Assembly (NCBI GenBank): GCA_947650365.1
Contig: OX393549.1
Location: forward strand, 16,806,896 to 16,870,895
Source: Chamaelirium japonicum
Lineage: Eukaryota > Streptophyta > Magnoliopsida > Liliales > Melanthiaceae
Direction: 5' to 3'
Length of the DNA: 64,000 nt
Below are positions 15,250-26,539 of this stretch, piece by piece (position 1 is the stretch's first letter; each line of letters begins with the position of its first letter). A model generated the notes under the pieces. It was not told where the DNA came from. It worked only from the letters and a program-made list of their open reading frames with translations, and searched no databases. The position numbers were made by a program, and so were the translations under genes.

Positions 15250-18200
15250 TGTCACGCCCCAGAAATCTGAAGACTGATTCCTGGGGTATGAGGTGAGAAA
15301 AGGACGAGGGTTATGGGTATGGTTACTTAACTATGCCAATTTAGGATTCTCACTGGACTCTTTCTACGCTCACACACAAGCAAATGAAAGAAGGGGAAGA
15401 AACAAAAGATCAGACTCGACCTTTAAAAGGAGTATCCTTTCAGTACATGCGACCCAACGGGGTCACAATATACTGACAGAATATCCTCTAAAGGAGCACG
15501 AGGCTCAAGCCTCCGACGGCGAGCCGAGTATCTCACCCGCTCCCGAACACTCGGTGCATCTTTCTGGAGGTCCTATCTACTGGGCTTGTCAAATTAGGTC
15601 ACTTATTCGTCTTATATTTTTGTGGTGATCTAACCTAGGCTTGGGGCCTTGAGGAGAGGCCTACCCAAAGAAAGTTCAGCTGGCACATTACCACTTATCA
15701 AACTAACTAACTAATAGAAACTTATTCCAATCCAATTCGATTACATCCGATGAAAAGGTACCACTACTAAGATTGACATAAATAGAAAAAAATAAGCTGC
15801 TACCCTACTGACTGCTGGACTCCTACTGCTGCTCCTGTGCCTCAGCTCCTGCAGAAGAGTCTACTCGTGGGAATGAGTAGCCCCCAAAAATATATTTGGG
15901 AGATTAGCCAAATAAATGGCTAGTGACAAGCTAACAATTTTAACAACTAACAACGCCCAAATTTTAAGATAAATTATTGATTAACCTAATTGTCAAGCTA
16001 TGTTCTCAATCACGTCATATGTGTCCATACAATTTCTACATTCACATGCAAATCCTACTGACTAGGTCATCGTGTATACAGTCATACAATTCCAAATTTA
16101 ATAAGCAAACAATTATACATTCAAACATGAACCCCGGATATTTTGTTCAACCTGCCCCCGGTCGGGCATTACTATTGGGCCTTTTATTTCGATGTAGAGG
16201 GCTAGCTCTCTCGCCGTGCATCCCCCAACACCATGCACCAATCACCCAGATGATCATAAGGGGTTTCCCGTCTTTCACGGTGGAGCTCTACCGCCCAACT
16301 TGCTTTACTATGGGGACTTCAACTCCCCGGGACAGGGTTGCTAGGCCAATCCCTACTCAAGGGCACCTCCTATTGGCTTTACCATAACCCTTGCCCGTGA
16401 CCCCTAACCTACTTAACTTCGGCTGTACGCGCAAGGTGGTTCACGACCCTTGCGCGCACGGGGTCTCTACCCTCTAACCAGGTAGATTAACAATAATTAA
16501 CATAACACATGGCATTGAATGAACTAAACAGTGTTTAATCATTTTCAATGGATTACCCCGGGATTCGCACCCACTCACAACCCAGCATCATAATCAAATA
16601 AAATAAAGCACTCTCACCCAAAATCCATTTACTGGGGTTGTCACGCTCCCCTTGGGAGGGTGGGTCCCGATAATTCTTTAATTATTTATTTATTCAAATT
16701 AAGGGAAAACCTATCTATGGTGTCCATGCAAACAATAGAATATTTATTATTAAATTATTAACTTTTTATGCATGCGTCGCCGGACTCGCGACTCCGCATG
16801 CAAGGCGGGGTCCACTCGACCACATGCGACAACGTCCGGCGGGACCCGCATGCAGCGTTATGGACACCTACCCTTAATTTCTATATCGACATCATTAGTT
16901 ATTAGAGAAAGCGTGCTGTGTCACCTGGAAAGTGTACTCGGGCTGATGCTGCTAAGCGCCCTCTGCTCCGCCTCCGACTCGGTCCACGTGCTCACCAAAT
17001 GCCAAACATACCAGCGGCCTATGGTCATTAAGTGATACTTAAAATATTACCGGCTTAGGTCTGATTGGCCGAGCCGAGAATTTATACGTCATCGGACGCC
17101 GTCTATCGGCACACAAATTGATGTGCCTAAGGTAGTGTCATCGAACGACGGTCTACTGGCATGCAAATCGATGTGCCAAGGGTAGTATCATGGTTAGTCG
17201 GCGTTGCCGATGCAAAGAATCACACTACGACTCATATAAGCTATTATGCCTAAACGATCGCATTTGCGTCGATGCCGCTACTAGCGTGCTGTCGTGATTT
17301 GAGGAGCCTTCAGCATCTTGACCATGGTGACACAGATCAGGTCAAGTCTAGGCAAGGTTTGGAGGTTTGATTCATTATTTGCCCGAGAAATCATCTGGCT
17401 AAGGTACAAAAACACAGTTACTACTATAATTAAAACGAGTCGCACGAGCCTGAGCTCGGATTGACGACCGCCATTACGTCTCACCTAGTTGAACTCCGGG
17501 ACCGGCAAGGCTTCGTATATGGGTCGCTGAGCGGCCCACCGCCATTCATAGCACGATGATTCGTATGCCATATAAAAATGGATGTAATAATGGGAGCATC
17601 ATCCGCAAACAATGGTCATAGATTGTCTGACCCAAACGACATGGTCGAAGGGTTTTATGACCTCGATGATTGCGATTAAGCCATCTAGGATAGTTGGCAT
17701 TGCTAACAACAATAGTCTTACTATGGTTCGATTATACCAATTTGAGTAGACGGTCGAAACCGCGTCGAGCACTACTGCTAGTATGCCTTTGTGCTCTTTG
17801 GCATAAAAAAAAAAAAAAGTCGCCGAGCTGGTCTCAACAGGACCAAAGGGAAAACAGGGAAAACGAAGGGGGCTGACCTGTCGATTGGTTAGCATCTGCC
17901 GATTACACAGCCGTCGGCCCGCCGGCTGGTGGCCATGGCTGCGATGAAGGCGAAGGGAAACTAGGGATGGAGTTGGCCGGATCGTGCAACAAGGAGAAGA
18001 GAGAGAAGGGGGTTGGGTTTGGGATTAAAGAGAGAGAAACAATTAGGGGGTTGGGTTTGGGATTAAAGAGAGATAAAAAGAGAGAAACAATTAGGGGGGT
18101 TGGGTTTGGGATTAAAGAGAGATAAAGAGAGAGAAACAATTAGCGGGGGTTGGGTTTGGGATTAAAGAGAGATAAAGAGAGAGAAACAATTAGGGGCCGG

Positions 18201-18925
18201 GTTGGGTTTGGGATTAAAGAGAGATAAAGAGAGAGAAACAATTAGGGGGTTGGGTTTGGGATTAAAGAGAGATAAAGAGATTAAAGAGAGATAAAGGTGA
18301 GAAACGATTACGGGTTTGGGTTTGGGATTAAAGAGAGATAAAGAGGTGTGGGATTAAAGAGAGATAAAGGAATTAAAGAGAGATAAAGGTGAGAAACGAT
18401 TACGGGTTTGGGTTTGGGATTAAAGAGAGATAAAGAGGTGTGGGATTAAAGAGAGATAAAGGAATTAAAGAGAGATAATGGTGAGAAACGATTATGGGTT
18501 TGGTTATAGATTTAGGTGTTTTTAATTTTTAATTTATTTAATTTATTTTTTTTTTCTTAGCAAACAAGTATAACTCGCAATTGAGCATGGATCGCACTCG
18601 AGCTCGCATCGCACCAAGACGGGCCGGTGCGCAAACCTTACGAGTCCGACAGACTCGCCTTAAAACCTGTTATTTTAATTAATTTTTATTATTATCAAAA
18701 ACATTCATGCCATGCCTTGTTACACGTGCTCGCATGCTCGTGTAACGATCACCATGCCTCCAGTGTCGCCTAGCGACCCGGACCTGGGGCCCACTGCCCG
18801 GTCCAACTCATGTTCAAGCACACACCATCGACAACCATAACCGAGAAAACAAATCAATCAATTTAGCAATAATAAAATAATAATAAAATTGGGCTGCCCT
18901 GAAATCAAACGTACCGGGTATTACA
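15250..18925. mobile_element. solo LTR 2 (Tekay/Del-like ends) nested in solo LTR 1
   Basis: It begins tgtcacgccccagaa, ends accgggtattaca and is flanked by the 5-bp duplication tcttc (15245-15249 and 18926-18930). Host sequence resumes in register inside a 60-bp repeat unit. TGTCACGCCCC...TATTACA is the style of long chromovirus (Tekay/Del) LTRs, from general knowledge. There is no internal domain, primer site or pol reading frame, so the 3676 bp is best read as a solo LTR. It contains a purine-rich minisatellite at about 18000-18490. Confidence 0.75.
18000..18490. repeat. purine-rich minisatellite, unit about 50 bp
   Basis: About eight imperfect copies combine gggttgggtttgggattaaa, gagagataaagagagagaaa and caattag. 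Later copies are shortened and rearranged. Confidence 0.8.
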
Positions 18926-18930
18926 TCTTC

Positions 18931-19222
18931 ATCAACAAAAGCCGACGCTACAACCGTCGTGCGGAGATCGATGCTACCCCCGCCGTCTTCACTAACAAAG
19001 CCGACGCTACAACCGTCGTGCGAAGATCAGTGCTACCCCCGCCATCTTCATCAACAAAAGCCGACGCTACAACCGTCGTGCGGAGATCGGTGCTACCCCC
19101 ACCATCTTCATCAATAAAAGCCGACGCTACAACCGTCGTGCGAAGATCGGTGCTACCCCCGCCATCTTCATCAACAAAAGTCGACGCTACAACCGTCGCA
19201 TAGAGATCGGTGTTACACCCAC
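18931..19222. repeat. 60-bp tandem repeat array in solo LTR 1
   Basis: About five copies of exactly 60 bp contain aaagccgacgctacaaccgt, cgtgcgaagatcggtgctac and ccccgccatcttcatcaac. Period 60 keeps a frame open in each direction, which creates spurious proteins. One more unit lies left of the nested insertion, ending at 15249. Confidence 0.85.
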
Positions 19223-19957
19223 CATCTCCACAAGAAGCGTTCAACTCCGATCAAGCCAAATACGCCTGCAGAAGAAGCCAGTCGACGTCACAACCGTCGA
19301 GGAAGCCAGAAGAATAAAGAAGCCCTGAAGAAGTAGCCATCGTCGTTCGAGAAGAAGATCGAGTCAAAGCTAAAGCCAAAGCCAAAGCAAACGCACCGGT
19401 AAAGCCCGCACCAAAGCAACGCACGTGCCAAAGCCAAGTAACTACGACGGTCACGAGCAACGCACCGCACGTTCTAGCCGATACGATGAGAAGTTCGGAA
19501 GAACTAAAGCATCGCAAGCCTCTACCCGCCTATGTTCAAGCGCAAGTGCCAAAGCAAAGCAAACGCCAGAGCCACGCCAAAGCCGAAAGCTAAAGCCAAA
19601 GCTGATGCCAGAAACACGATCGACGCCGAGAACCGACGATCAAGGACGCCGAGGTCGAGCAAGGATCGAGGAAGACACGAAGACCAAGGAACGAAGCCTA
19701 AAGCCTCCCTAGCCGAGAAAGCGCGAAGCACGGACAGGACAAAATCAACGGCCGATATTCCTTAGCCTCTCAAGAAACCCTCAACCTGTAAAGACCTCTG
19801 TCCTGGGCAACCCCTTCAGAGCTCTCGCACGAATACCACGTGGAGACGCGGATCAAAGGGACCCTCCAGATGATCTCTCCCACAATCTCCTGATCAAAAA
19901 TTTGTAATCTCGTGTGATCCACCATAAAGACGACCCGTATCTTTTTTCGCGCTCACA

Positions 19958-20272
<315 letters not shown>

Positions 20273-20850
20273 AACTGCCACCCCCACCAACCACTACCCA
20301 CCTCCACCACCATTGCTCACCACCCTGCACCACCATTTTCTCCCACTTCCACTTCCACTACCACTGCCCACCTCCCCCACCATCATCATCGATCGCTTAC
20401 TACCCAAAACCATCCAACACCCACCTCCACCACCATTGGCTATTGCCTAGCCACCACCACCACCTATCTCCACCACGGTTACCCACCACCCACGACCATC
20501 ACCATCCACCACCACCCACCTCAACCACGGTTGCCAGCACTCACGATCATAACCACCCACCTCTAACACCACCACCATTGACTTTCACCACCGTCTCCCA
20601 CTTCCACCACCACTGCAATACCACCTCCAACAATGTCAAAGCACTTCCACCACCACCACTCTGCTTATCTACCACCACTACCCACTTCCACCATAGCCGT
20701 CCACCTCCACCACAACCATCCACCCACCTTCACCACCACCACCAACACCACCACCACTACAAACCCACCTTCACCACTGTCGCCAACCACCACCATCCAC
20801 TTTCACCACCGCCGCCACCTCTTACTATCCCACAACCATCCATCGCGCAT
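20273..20850. repeat. CCA-rich low-complexity DNA
   Basis: Irregular caccaccat and cccacctcc motifs run for about 580 bp and keep frames open (His/Pro/Thr-rich). No signal peptide, conserved motif or codon pattern supports a protein. Confidence 0.8.
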
Positions 20851-21200
20851 GCCCACTAATTTCATCATTTTAAATCCTTAAGGATACTTTCGTCCAAGAA
20901 AACCGATATTTGAAACAAACTGACAATCATAGAATATTTTAGAAATATTCTTCTTCCTCTAATACGGACGTCAATTAACTAGAGGGGTATATTTGCACAA
21001 CTTGACATGTTTGCAGGGTCTCTATGCAAATAGTCTAATTCAAGAGGCGTATAAGCAATTAACCCTAATTTAAGGGGTTGATTTGCAAAAAAATCCTACC
21101 ATTAAATTAAAAAAAAACTACTACATTTCTTTTTATCAATGATTTCATAAATAAAAAAAAAGATTCCAGATTTAGATTATCGAGCTGAAACTTATGGGTT
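20851..21200. other. AT-rich DNA without gene
   Basis: Nothing recognisable is seen. Confidence 0.4.
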
Positions 21201-21239
21201 GTTTGTGGAAATAGGGAGGACAAAAAAATAAAGGATCAT

Positions 21240-21560
21240 CGAAGGAAAGAACTAAATCCAAGTCTAGGGTCATAAAATGGGGTTGAGTGCTATTGCTGTC
21301 ACAAGAAGGGTCATATGAAGAATAATTGTCCTAAGGTAAAGACGAAGAACAATAAGTCTGAACATTTACAGTTCGTAGTGTTGGATCTATCAGATGATGT
21401 CGTTTTATCATTTACAGTTCGTAGGGATCTAAATTAGAAGTTGATTATATATTCTAGTTCCTCCAATCACATGTGTCACCATCAAAATTGGTTCACTTCA
21501 TATTAGGAGATGAATAGCGATACAATCTTGATTAGCAATGATATCGCATACAAATAATTA
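21240..21560 (+). pseudogene. Ty1/copia gag-protease relic
   Basis: At 21288-21330 the translation CYCCHKKGHMKNNC is a complete CX2CX4HX4C zinc knuckle, the nucleocapsid motif of copia Gag. About 130 bp downstream, 21431-21560 translates to IIYSSSSNHMCHHQNWFTSY, which has the shape of the copia protease start; the usual catalytic Asp-Ser-Gly is Tyr-Ser-Ser and stops follow. This is a decayed fragment on the plus strand, from a lineage different from the element at the right edge because its protease region is of another type. No LTRs were found around it. Confidence 0.65.
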
Positions 21561-21819
21561 GAAAATGAGAAATAACTATCCATATGCATTGTAGTATTGT
21601 GAGACTTTAACTGATGCAAGGCACGTTTAGTTACAAATGGTGCACTTCGACTAATCGAAGTGGAGAAACAAGAACGGTAGGAGGAAGAGGAGACGACGAT
21701 GACTGGTATGATGGGTGGCGGTGGAAGGAGTTAGGCGGCACGAGCACGACAGAGACAAAAAAGGGGGTGTTCTGTAAATGGAGACTGCTTATGAGAAAAA
21801 GACGTATTACCTATAAAAA

Positions 21820-21873
21820 GGAGCTGCCTTTGGTGTATAGTGGGCTGTATATATAGGCTGTATAACCCCACCC
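21820..21873. repeat. inverted-repeat arm left of the subtilase
   Basis: The segment with ggagctgcctttgg, tgggctgtatata and ccccaccc recurs inverted at 24744-24800. The same terminal style (gggtg...tatatacagccc) bounds the element 27502-28138. Confidence 0.55.
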
Positions 21874-22151
21874 AAAAGAGTTAAACATGGATTCCCACTT
21901 ATCCACTCCCCAAAAGAACTAGGGGTGACTCATCCATCCTTTTCCCCATACATAATCTGTTAAACAATGCTTAATTTCCGTAATTAATTGACTAATCACA
22001 TTGTTTAACAAAATCCCTCCTCCCACTGTCCCACATTCCCCCACCACCGACGGATGTCGCCCTCACCCACCACTCACCACTCCACTGTGTCTCGGCTACT
22101 TAAAACAAAACAAAATCACCACCCACGCCCCTCCTCACTCCACTCCCCACC
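21874..22151 (+). promoter_or_regulatory. subtilase 5' flank
   Basis: About 280 bp lies between the inverted-repeat arm and the start codon. It is C-rich near the gene (ccccaccatgg context at the ATG). I see no convincing TATA box; ttaaaacaaaaca at about 22099 is the most AT-rich spot close to the ATG. Confidence 0.35.
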
Positions 22152-24509
22152 ATGGCCTCCGCCTCTTCTCCTCGCCTCCTCGTCGTCCCCGTCCTCCTCC
22201 TAACCCTAATCTTAACCCTAAACCTGGGATCAGGATCAGCAGCCAAGAAGAAGACGTACATCTTCCGGGTGGACCACCGAGCCAAGCCCTCCGTCTTCCC
22301 CACCCACTTCCACTGGTACGCTTCACCTTCCTTCCTCGGCGATGCCGCCGGCGGCGGCGGAGCGCTCCCACTTCTGCACGTCTACGACACCGTCTTCCAC
22401 GGCTTCTCGGCCTCACTCCACCCCGACCGCGCCGCCCAGATCTCCCGCCTCCCCACCGTCCTCGCCGTCTTCGAGGACCGCCGCCGCCACCTCCACACTA
22501 CCCGCTCCCCCCAGTTCCTCGGCCTCCGCAACCAGCAGGGCCTCTGGTCCGACTCCGACTACGGATCCGACGTCATCATCGGCGTCCTCGACACCGGCAT
22601 CTGGCCCGAGCGCCGCAGCTTCTCCGACCGCAACCTCGGCCCCGTCCCCTCCCGCTGGCGCGGCGCATGCGAGGCCGGCCCCGGCTTCCCCGCATCCCTT
22701 TGCAACCGCAAGCTCGTCGGCGCTCGGTTCTTCGACAAGGGCCACGACGCCGCCGCCGATGTCGGGGGCGCCGCCGGGACCAACGGGACCGCCGAGTTCC
22801 GGTCCCCGCGTGACGCCGACGGCCACGGAACCCACACCGCCTCCACCTCCGCCGGTCGACATGCCTTCCAGGCAAGCATGTCCGGCTACGCCGCCGGGAT
22901 CGCCAAAGGCGTAGCCCCCAAGGCCCGCCTCGCCGCTTACAAGGTCTGTTGGAAGGGCGCCGGCTGCCTCGACTCCGACATCCTCGCCGGGTTCGATCGC
23001 GCCGTGGCCGACGGGGTCGACGTCATCTCCGTTTCCATTGGCGGCGGTGATGGCGTCGCCTCCCCCTACTACCTCGACCCCATCGCCATCGGGGCCTACG
23101 GCGCCGTCTCGCGGGGGGTCTTCGTCGCCTCGTCCGCCGGGAACGACGGCCCCATGGCCATGTCCGTCACAAACCTCGCACCCTGGCTCACCACTGTCGG
23201 CGCAGGGACCATCGACCGGACGTTCCCAGCGGACGTCGTCCTCGGCGACAGCCGGAAACTCGCCGGAGTCTCGCTCTACTCCGGCCACCCCCTGGCCGGC
23301 GAGATGTACCCTCTGGTGTATCCAGGGAAGTCCGCCGGCCTCTCCGCCTCCCTCTGCATGGACAACTCTTTAGACCCAAAGCTGGTGAGCGGGAAGATCG
23401 TGATCTGCGACCGCGGGAGCAGCCCGCGCGTCACCAAGGGCTTGGTCGTCAAGGAGGCGGGCGGCGTCGGGATGATCCTCGCGAATGGCATATCCAACGG
23501 CGAGGGCCTCGTCGGGGACGCCCACGTGCTGCCCGCGTGCGCCGTGGGCTCCGACGAGGGGGACGCAGTGAAAGCCTACGTCGCCTCCTCGCAGAGCCCG
23601 ATGGCAACGATTGCGTTCCGTGGGACGGTCGTCGGGGTGAAGCCAGCGCCGGTGGTGGCGTCCTTCTCCGGCCGCGGGCTTAACGGCCTCACCCCGGAGG
23701 TGCTGAAGCCGGACCTGATAGCCCCCGGTGTCAACATCCTCGCCGCCTGGACCGACGCGGTGGGGCCGACGGGGCTTGACTCTGACAGCCGGCGTACGGA
23801 GTTCAACATACTGTCGGGGACCTCGATGGCGTGCCCCCATGTTAGCGGCGCGGCGGCGCTCCTCAAGTCGGCTCACCCGGGGTGGAGCCCGGCGGCGATC
23901 CGGTCGGCGCTGATGACCACGGCGAGCGTCGTCGACAACCGGCTCCAGCCAGTGGCGGACGAGTCGACGGGGAGGGCGGCGACGCCGCTGGACTTTGGGG
24001 CGGGGCACCTGAGCCTCGATCGGGCGATGAACCCGGGGCTGGTGTACGACCTTGGCGACGCCGATTATGTCGCCTTCCTCTGCGCGCTGGGCTACGGGCC
24101 AAGGACGATCGAGGCGATCACGCACATGCCGGTGAGCTGCCCGGCGAGGAGTCCGGCGGTGGGGAACCTGAACTACCCGTCCATATCAGTGGTGTTCGAT
24201 GGGTCGGCGGCGGGGAACGCGAGCAAAACGGTGGTGCGGACAGTGACGAACGTGGGGGCGGTGGCGGATGGGGTGTACCGGGCAAAGGTGGAGATGGTGG
24301 GGGGGAAGGGGGTGGGGGTGGTGGTGAGGCCGGTGCAGCTGGTGTTCACGGCGGCGGCTAGGAAGCGGAGCTTCGCGGTGACGGTGACGGCTGGCGGGGC
24401 GGGGGTGGTGGTCGGCGAGTCGGGGGCGGCGTTCGGGTACTTGACGTGGTCCGATGGGACGCACGACGTACGCAGTCCTATCGTGGTCTCGCGCATCCAG
24501 CCCTTGTGA
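22152..24509 (+). CDS. SBT1.6: subtilisin-like serine protease, SBT1.6-like, intronless
   Basis: A secreted plant subtilase (S8A, pyrolysin type) of 785 residues, the usual family length. It would cleave proteins or propeptides in the apoplast or cell wall. In order: signal peptide about 1-30 with a Leu-rich core; I9 prodomain about 34-115; catalytic domain with Asp147 (VLDTGIWPE), His225 (GHGTHTAS), oxyanion Asn331 (SSAGNDGP) and Ser558 (GTSMACPHVSG); a PA insertion about 375-490; a C-terminal fibronectin-like domain from about 675. Residues 104-165 (LAVFEDRRRHLHTTRSPQFL onward, then SDVIIGVLDTGIWPERRSFS) closely match what I know of Arabidopsis SBT1.6. A single exon is common in this subfamily. 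GRGLN (508-511) replaces the usual GRGPN. Third codon positions are almost all G or C. All catalytic residues are present, so it is probably functional. Confidence 0.95.
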   Translation: MASASSPRLLVVPVLLLTLILTLNLGSGSAAKKKTYIFRVDHRAKPSVFPTHFHWYASPSFLGDAAGGGGALPLLHVYDTVFHGFSASLHPDRAAQISRLPTVLAVFEDRRRHLHTTRSPQFLGLRNQQGLWSDSDYGSDVIIGVLDTGIWPERRSFSDRNLGPVPSRWRGACEAGPGFPASLCNRKLVGARFFDKGHDAAADVGGAAGTNGTAEFRSPRDADGHGTHTASTSAGRHAFQASMSGYAAGIAKGVAPKARLAAYKVCWKGAGCLDSDILAGFDRAVADGVDVISVSIGGGDGVASPYYLDPIAIGAYGAVSRGVFVASSAGNDGPMAMSVTNLAPWLTTVGAGTIDRTFPADVVLGDSRKLAGVSLYSGHPLAGEMYPLVYPGKSAGLSASLCMDNSLDPKLVSGKIVICDRGSSPRVTKGLVVKEAGGVGMILANGISNGEGLVGDAHVLPACAVGSDEGDAVKAYVASSQSPMATIAFRGTVVGVKPAPVVASFSGRGLNGLTPEVLKPDLIAPGVNILAAWTDAVGPTGLDSDSRRTEFNILSGTSMACPHVSGAAALLKSAHPGWSPAAIRSALMTTASVVDNRLQPVADESTGRAATPLDFGAGHLSLDRAMNPGLVYDLGDADYVAFLCALGYGPRTIEAITHMPVSCPARSPAVGNLNYPSISVVFDGSAAGNASKTVVRTVTNVGAVADGVYRAKVEMVGGKGVGVVVRPVQLVFTAAARKRSFAVTVTAGGAGVVVGESGAAFGYLTWSDGTHDVRSPIVVSRIQPL

Positions 24510-24743
24510 CGAGAGCTATAGGTCGTCGGGGACCCGGGGTACCGGAAGAATGAACCGAGCCAGTCCGGTTCGGTCCGAACGTCCTGATATTGGCCGTGAC
24601 ATCAGAAAATCCTTCAAAAAAAAAAAATCAGGGGAAGTGAGCACTGAGCACCTATTACCTATTAGTGAGAATCGAGTGGGTTGTACTGTAATTTTCTTCT
24701 TTTTTATTTTTCACTTTATCTGCATTCCTCACATAACATAATG
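24510..24743. other. subtilase 3' flank
   Basis: GC-rich for 80 bp after the stop, then AT-rich. No clear AATAAA is seen near the gene. Confidence 0.35.
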
Positions 24744-24800
24744 AGGGTGGGTCTACTATATACAGCCCATGTTTTATCTTTGGCAGCTCCATTCTAAAGG
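24744..24800. repeat. inverted-repeat arm right of the subtilase
   Basis: The sequence gggtgggtctactatatac followed by agcccatg and ggcagctcc is the reverse complement in style of 21820-21873. Judged by the element at 27502, the outer end of such a terminus is gggtggg, so this more likely starts an element running rightward than closes one around the subtilase. Confidence 0.5.
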
Positions 24801-24984
24801 CACTTTATTTATTTTTTTTTGGAGGGGGTGGGGATGGGATAATGTGCTTTAGGCTCTAGAAGAAGATGCTTTGCTAGGTAAAGGACAGATAACATTTGTA
24901 TTCAGTGTAATACAGACGTACAAGAAAATAATTTAAAATTAATAATAATTTCATACTTTTACACAAATTATTGTTGCAATTGGT

Positions 24985-25215
24985 AATTTTACTCTTCACT
25001 ATAGTGAGATTACTGTAGCAAAATCTGCAAAATACCATAGATTAGGCTAATAATTTGCTACAGTGAAATCATTGTAGTAAAAATCTGCAAAATACTATAG
25101 CAAGTAGTTTACAGTGAAATCATTGTAGCAAAGTGTAACAATTTGCAAAGATTTATTATTTGCTATAGTGAAATCATTTTTTTTTGGTAGGAGCTGTAGT
25201 GAAATCATTGCTTCT
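24985..25215. repeat. short field of CTATAGTGA/TACTGTAG motifs
   Basis: At least six imperfect palindromic motifs such as ctacagtgaaatcattgtag occur in 230 bp. The same motif type fills 29130-30590. Confidence 0.65.
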
Positions 25216-25239
25216 AAAGAATTGCTACTATTTTTTACT

Positions 25240-25565
25240 GAATTGTTATCTTCCTCCTCTTTCCCTTCATCTTCTTCCTTCTCCTCTTTCCCTCCTTTCT
25301 TGCATCCTCTTTCCTCCTCTTCATGTAAATCACAACAATTGGCCATACTAGGCTGAATGCACCTTTTATGTATTCTACCTGGTGCCTGAATGCACATAAG
25401 GTTTATTCAACTTGATATGACCAATTTTTGTGATTTACAAGAGAGGAGGGAAAGAGGAGGATGAAGAAGAAGGGGAAGAGGAAAAATAAGGGGAGTAAAA
25501 AGGAGGAAGAAGGGGGGAAAAAAAAAGAGGAGGAGGAGGGAGAAGAGGAGAAGGAAGATTGCACC
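25240..25565. mobile_element. foldback with polypyrimidine and polypurine arms
   Basis: A C/T-only rich arm (25248-25325) and a G/A-only rich arm (25440-25560) flank inverted copies of gtaaatcacaacaattgg / ccaatttttgtgatttac. The whole can fold as a long hairpin. Both halves mention gaatgcac motifs also seen inside 27700-27830. Confidence 0.5.
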
Positions 25566-26335
25566 ATGCACGTGTGGTGTTTTTGATTGCACGGAGCAGC
25601 AACTACGTTGTTAAGCTGTAGAAACCAATCGAGTGTCCCCATTCCTTGGTAAACCATGGATGCCCTATCTGAGTTGCGTGCACAATCCCAACGACACCCA
25701 ATTGGTGATGGAGCCTACTATGAGTACTTAATATTCACAACCCCAGCTTGTGCCAAATGACCCATTGTCCCGTGAAACCCAATTCCCTCAACCCTTGAAC
25801 GAATCTAATTCTAGTTAATTTGTTATGGCAGTGATTGAAGAGGCGAAAACCGAGACAACGTACGTGTGAAGCTTGGGTACTACGTCGATACGAATCGGAA
25901 GATCCCTATCTCGACAAAGGTGAAGTTACACATATTAGATCATGGATCATGTGGGTGCAAAAATTGTAATAGACCAGACCAGACCCACTGGGCCCGCGCA
26001 ACGGCCCAAATAGGCAAGGCCAGACCTAGGATCAGTGCCACCTCAGCATTGCCACCTCTCACCCGGAGATATAAGTCGTATGACTGAACTTCGAGATCAA
26101 GGTTTCTGTTTAAGACGGCACGAAATTTTTCCCCACAGATCCTAGTTCGATAGTTTAATGCAAGGTTCATGCGGGCATGATGAATCCAATGCATGCGGCC
26201 ATCGCATGTGGGAAGTGGATCCATCGTCCCATGCGATAAATAGTGATTTCATCTGGATTTGTACATGACGACTGAAAATCAATGTTATTATATTTGTATC
26301 TTGACATTAAATGTAGAATTGTTTATATATTGAAT
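25566..26335. other. intergenic DNA
   Basis: No gene is visible. At 25951 the sequence tgtgggtgcaaaa is the reverse complement of the right end (ttttgcacccaca) of the LTR-like element 29194-29877, so a related element may start here. Confidence 0.35.
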
Positions 26336-26340
26336 AATAA

Positions 26341-26536
26341 CCTCTTGGCAGAGGTTGGACTTCTTAGTTGACTACCCAGGTTTTTGAGTAGGGGACCCGT
26401 GTGCATAATGAAACAGCCATTAATTTAATGCCAAATATTAAATTAATGAGTTCAATCTGGTAATGTATAATCCAAACACAATAGCCTCTTGGCAGATGTT
26501 GGACTTCTTAGTTGACTACCCAGGTTCTTGAGTAGG
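26341..26536. repeat. two copies of a 52-bp repeat
   Basis: The segment beginning cctcttggcagaggttggac and ending near ttgagtagg occurs at 26341-26392 and 26485-26536. Its tail (acccaggt...ttgagtaggg...gtgtgcat) resembles the body of the SINE-like unit at 27195. Confidence 0.7.
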
Positions 26537-26539
26537 ATC

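Larger units (their letters stand above)
14125..19957. mobile_element. solo LTR 1 (Gypsy-type suspected), itself interrupted
   Basis: It begins tgtgggcaacgaa, ends cgctcaca and is flanked by the 5-bp duplication gcggt (14120-14124 and 19958-19962). Removing the nested 3676-bp insertion and its duplicated 5 bp leaves about 2152 bp. It holds a TATA box (tataaatag, 14838-14846), a 32-bp minisatellite and a 60-bp tandem array, and no pol coding. TG...CA ends, a TATA box and no internal domain fit a solo LTR left after recombination. Assignment to Gypsy is inference from length and style. Confidence 0.75.

Noticed and set aside
18889..19203. A repetitive protein of about 20-residue units
   Set aside because: The 60-bp tandem repeat lies inside an LTR and keeps both strands open; no start context or relatives.
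22413..24125. Long frames antisense to and overlapping the subtilase (22413-23288, 23370-24125)
   Set aside because: Shadows of a GC3-rich gene, in which stop codons are rare in other frames.
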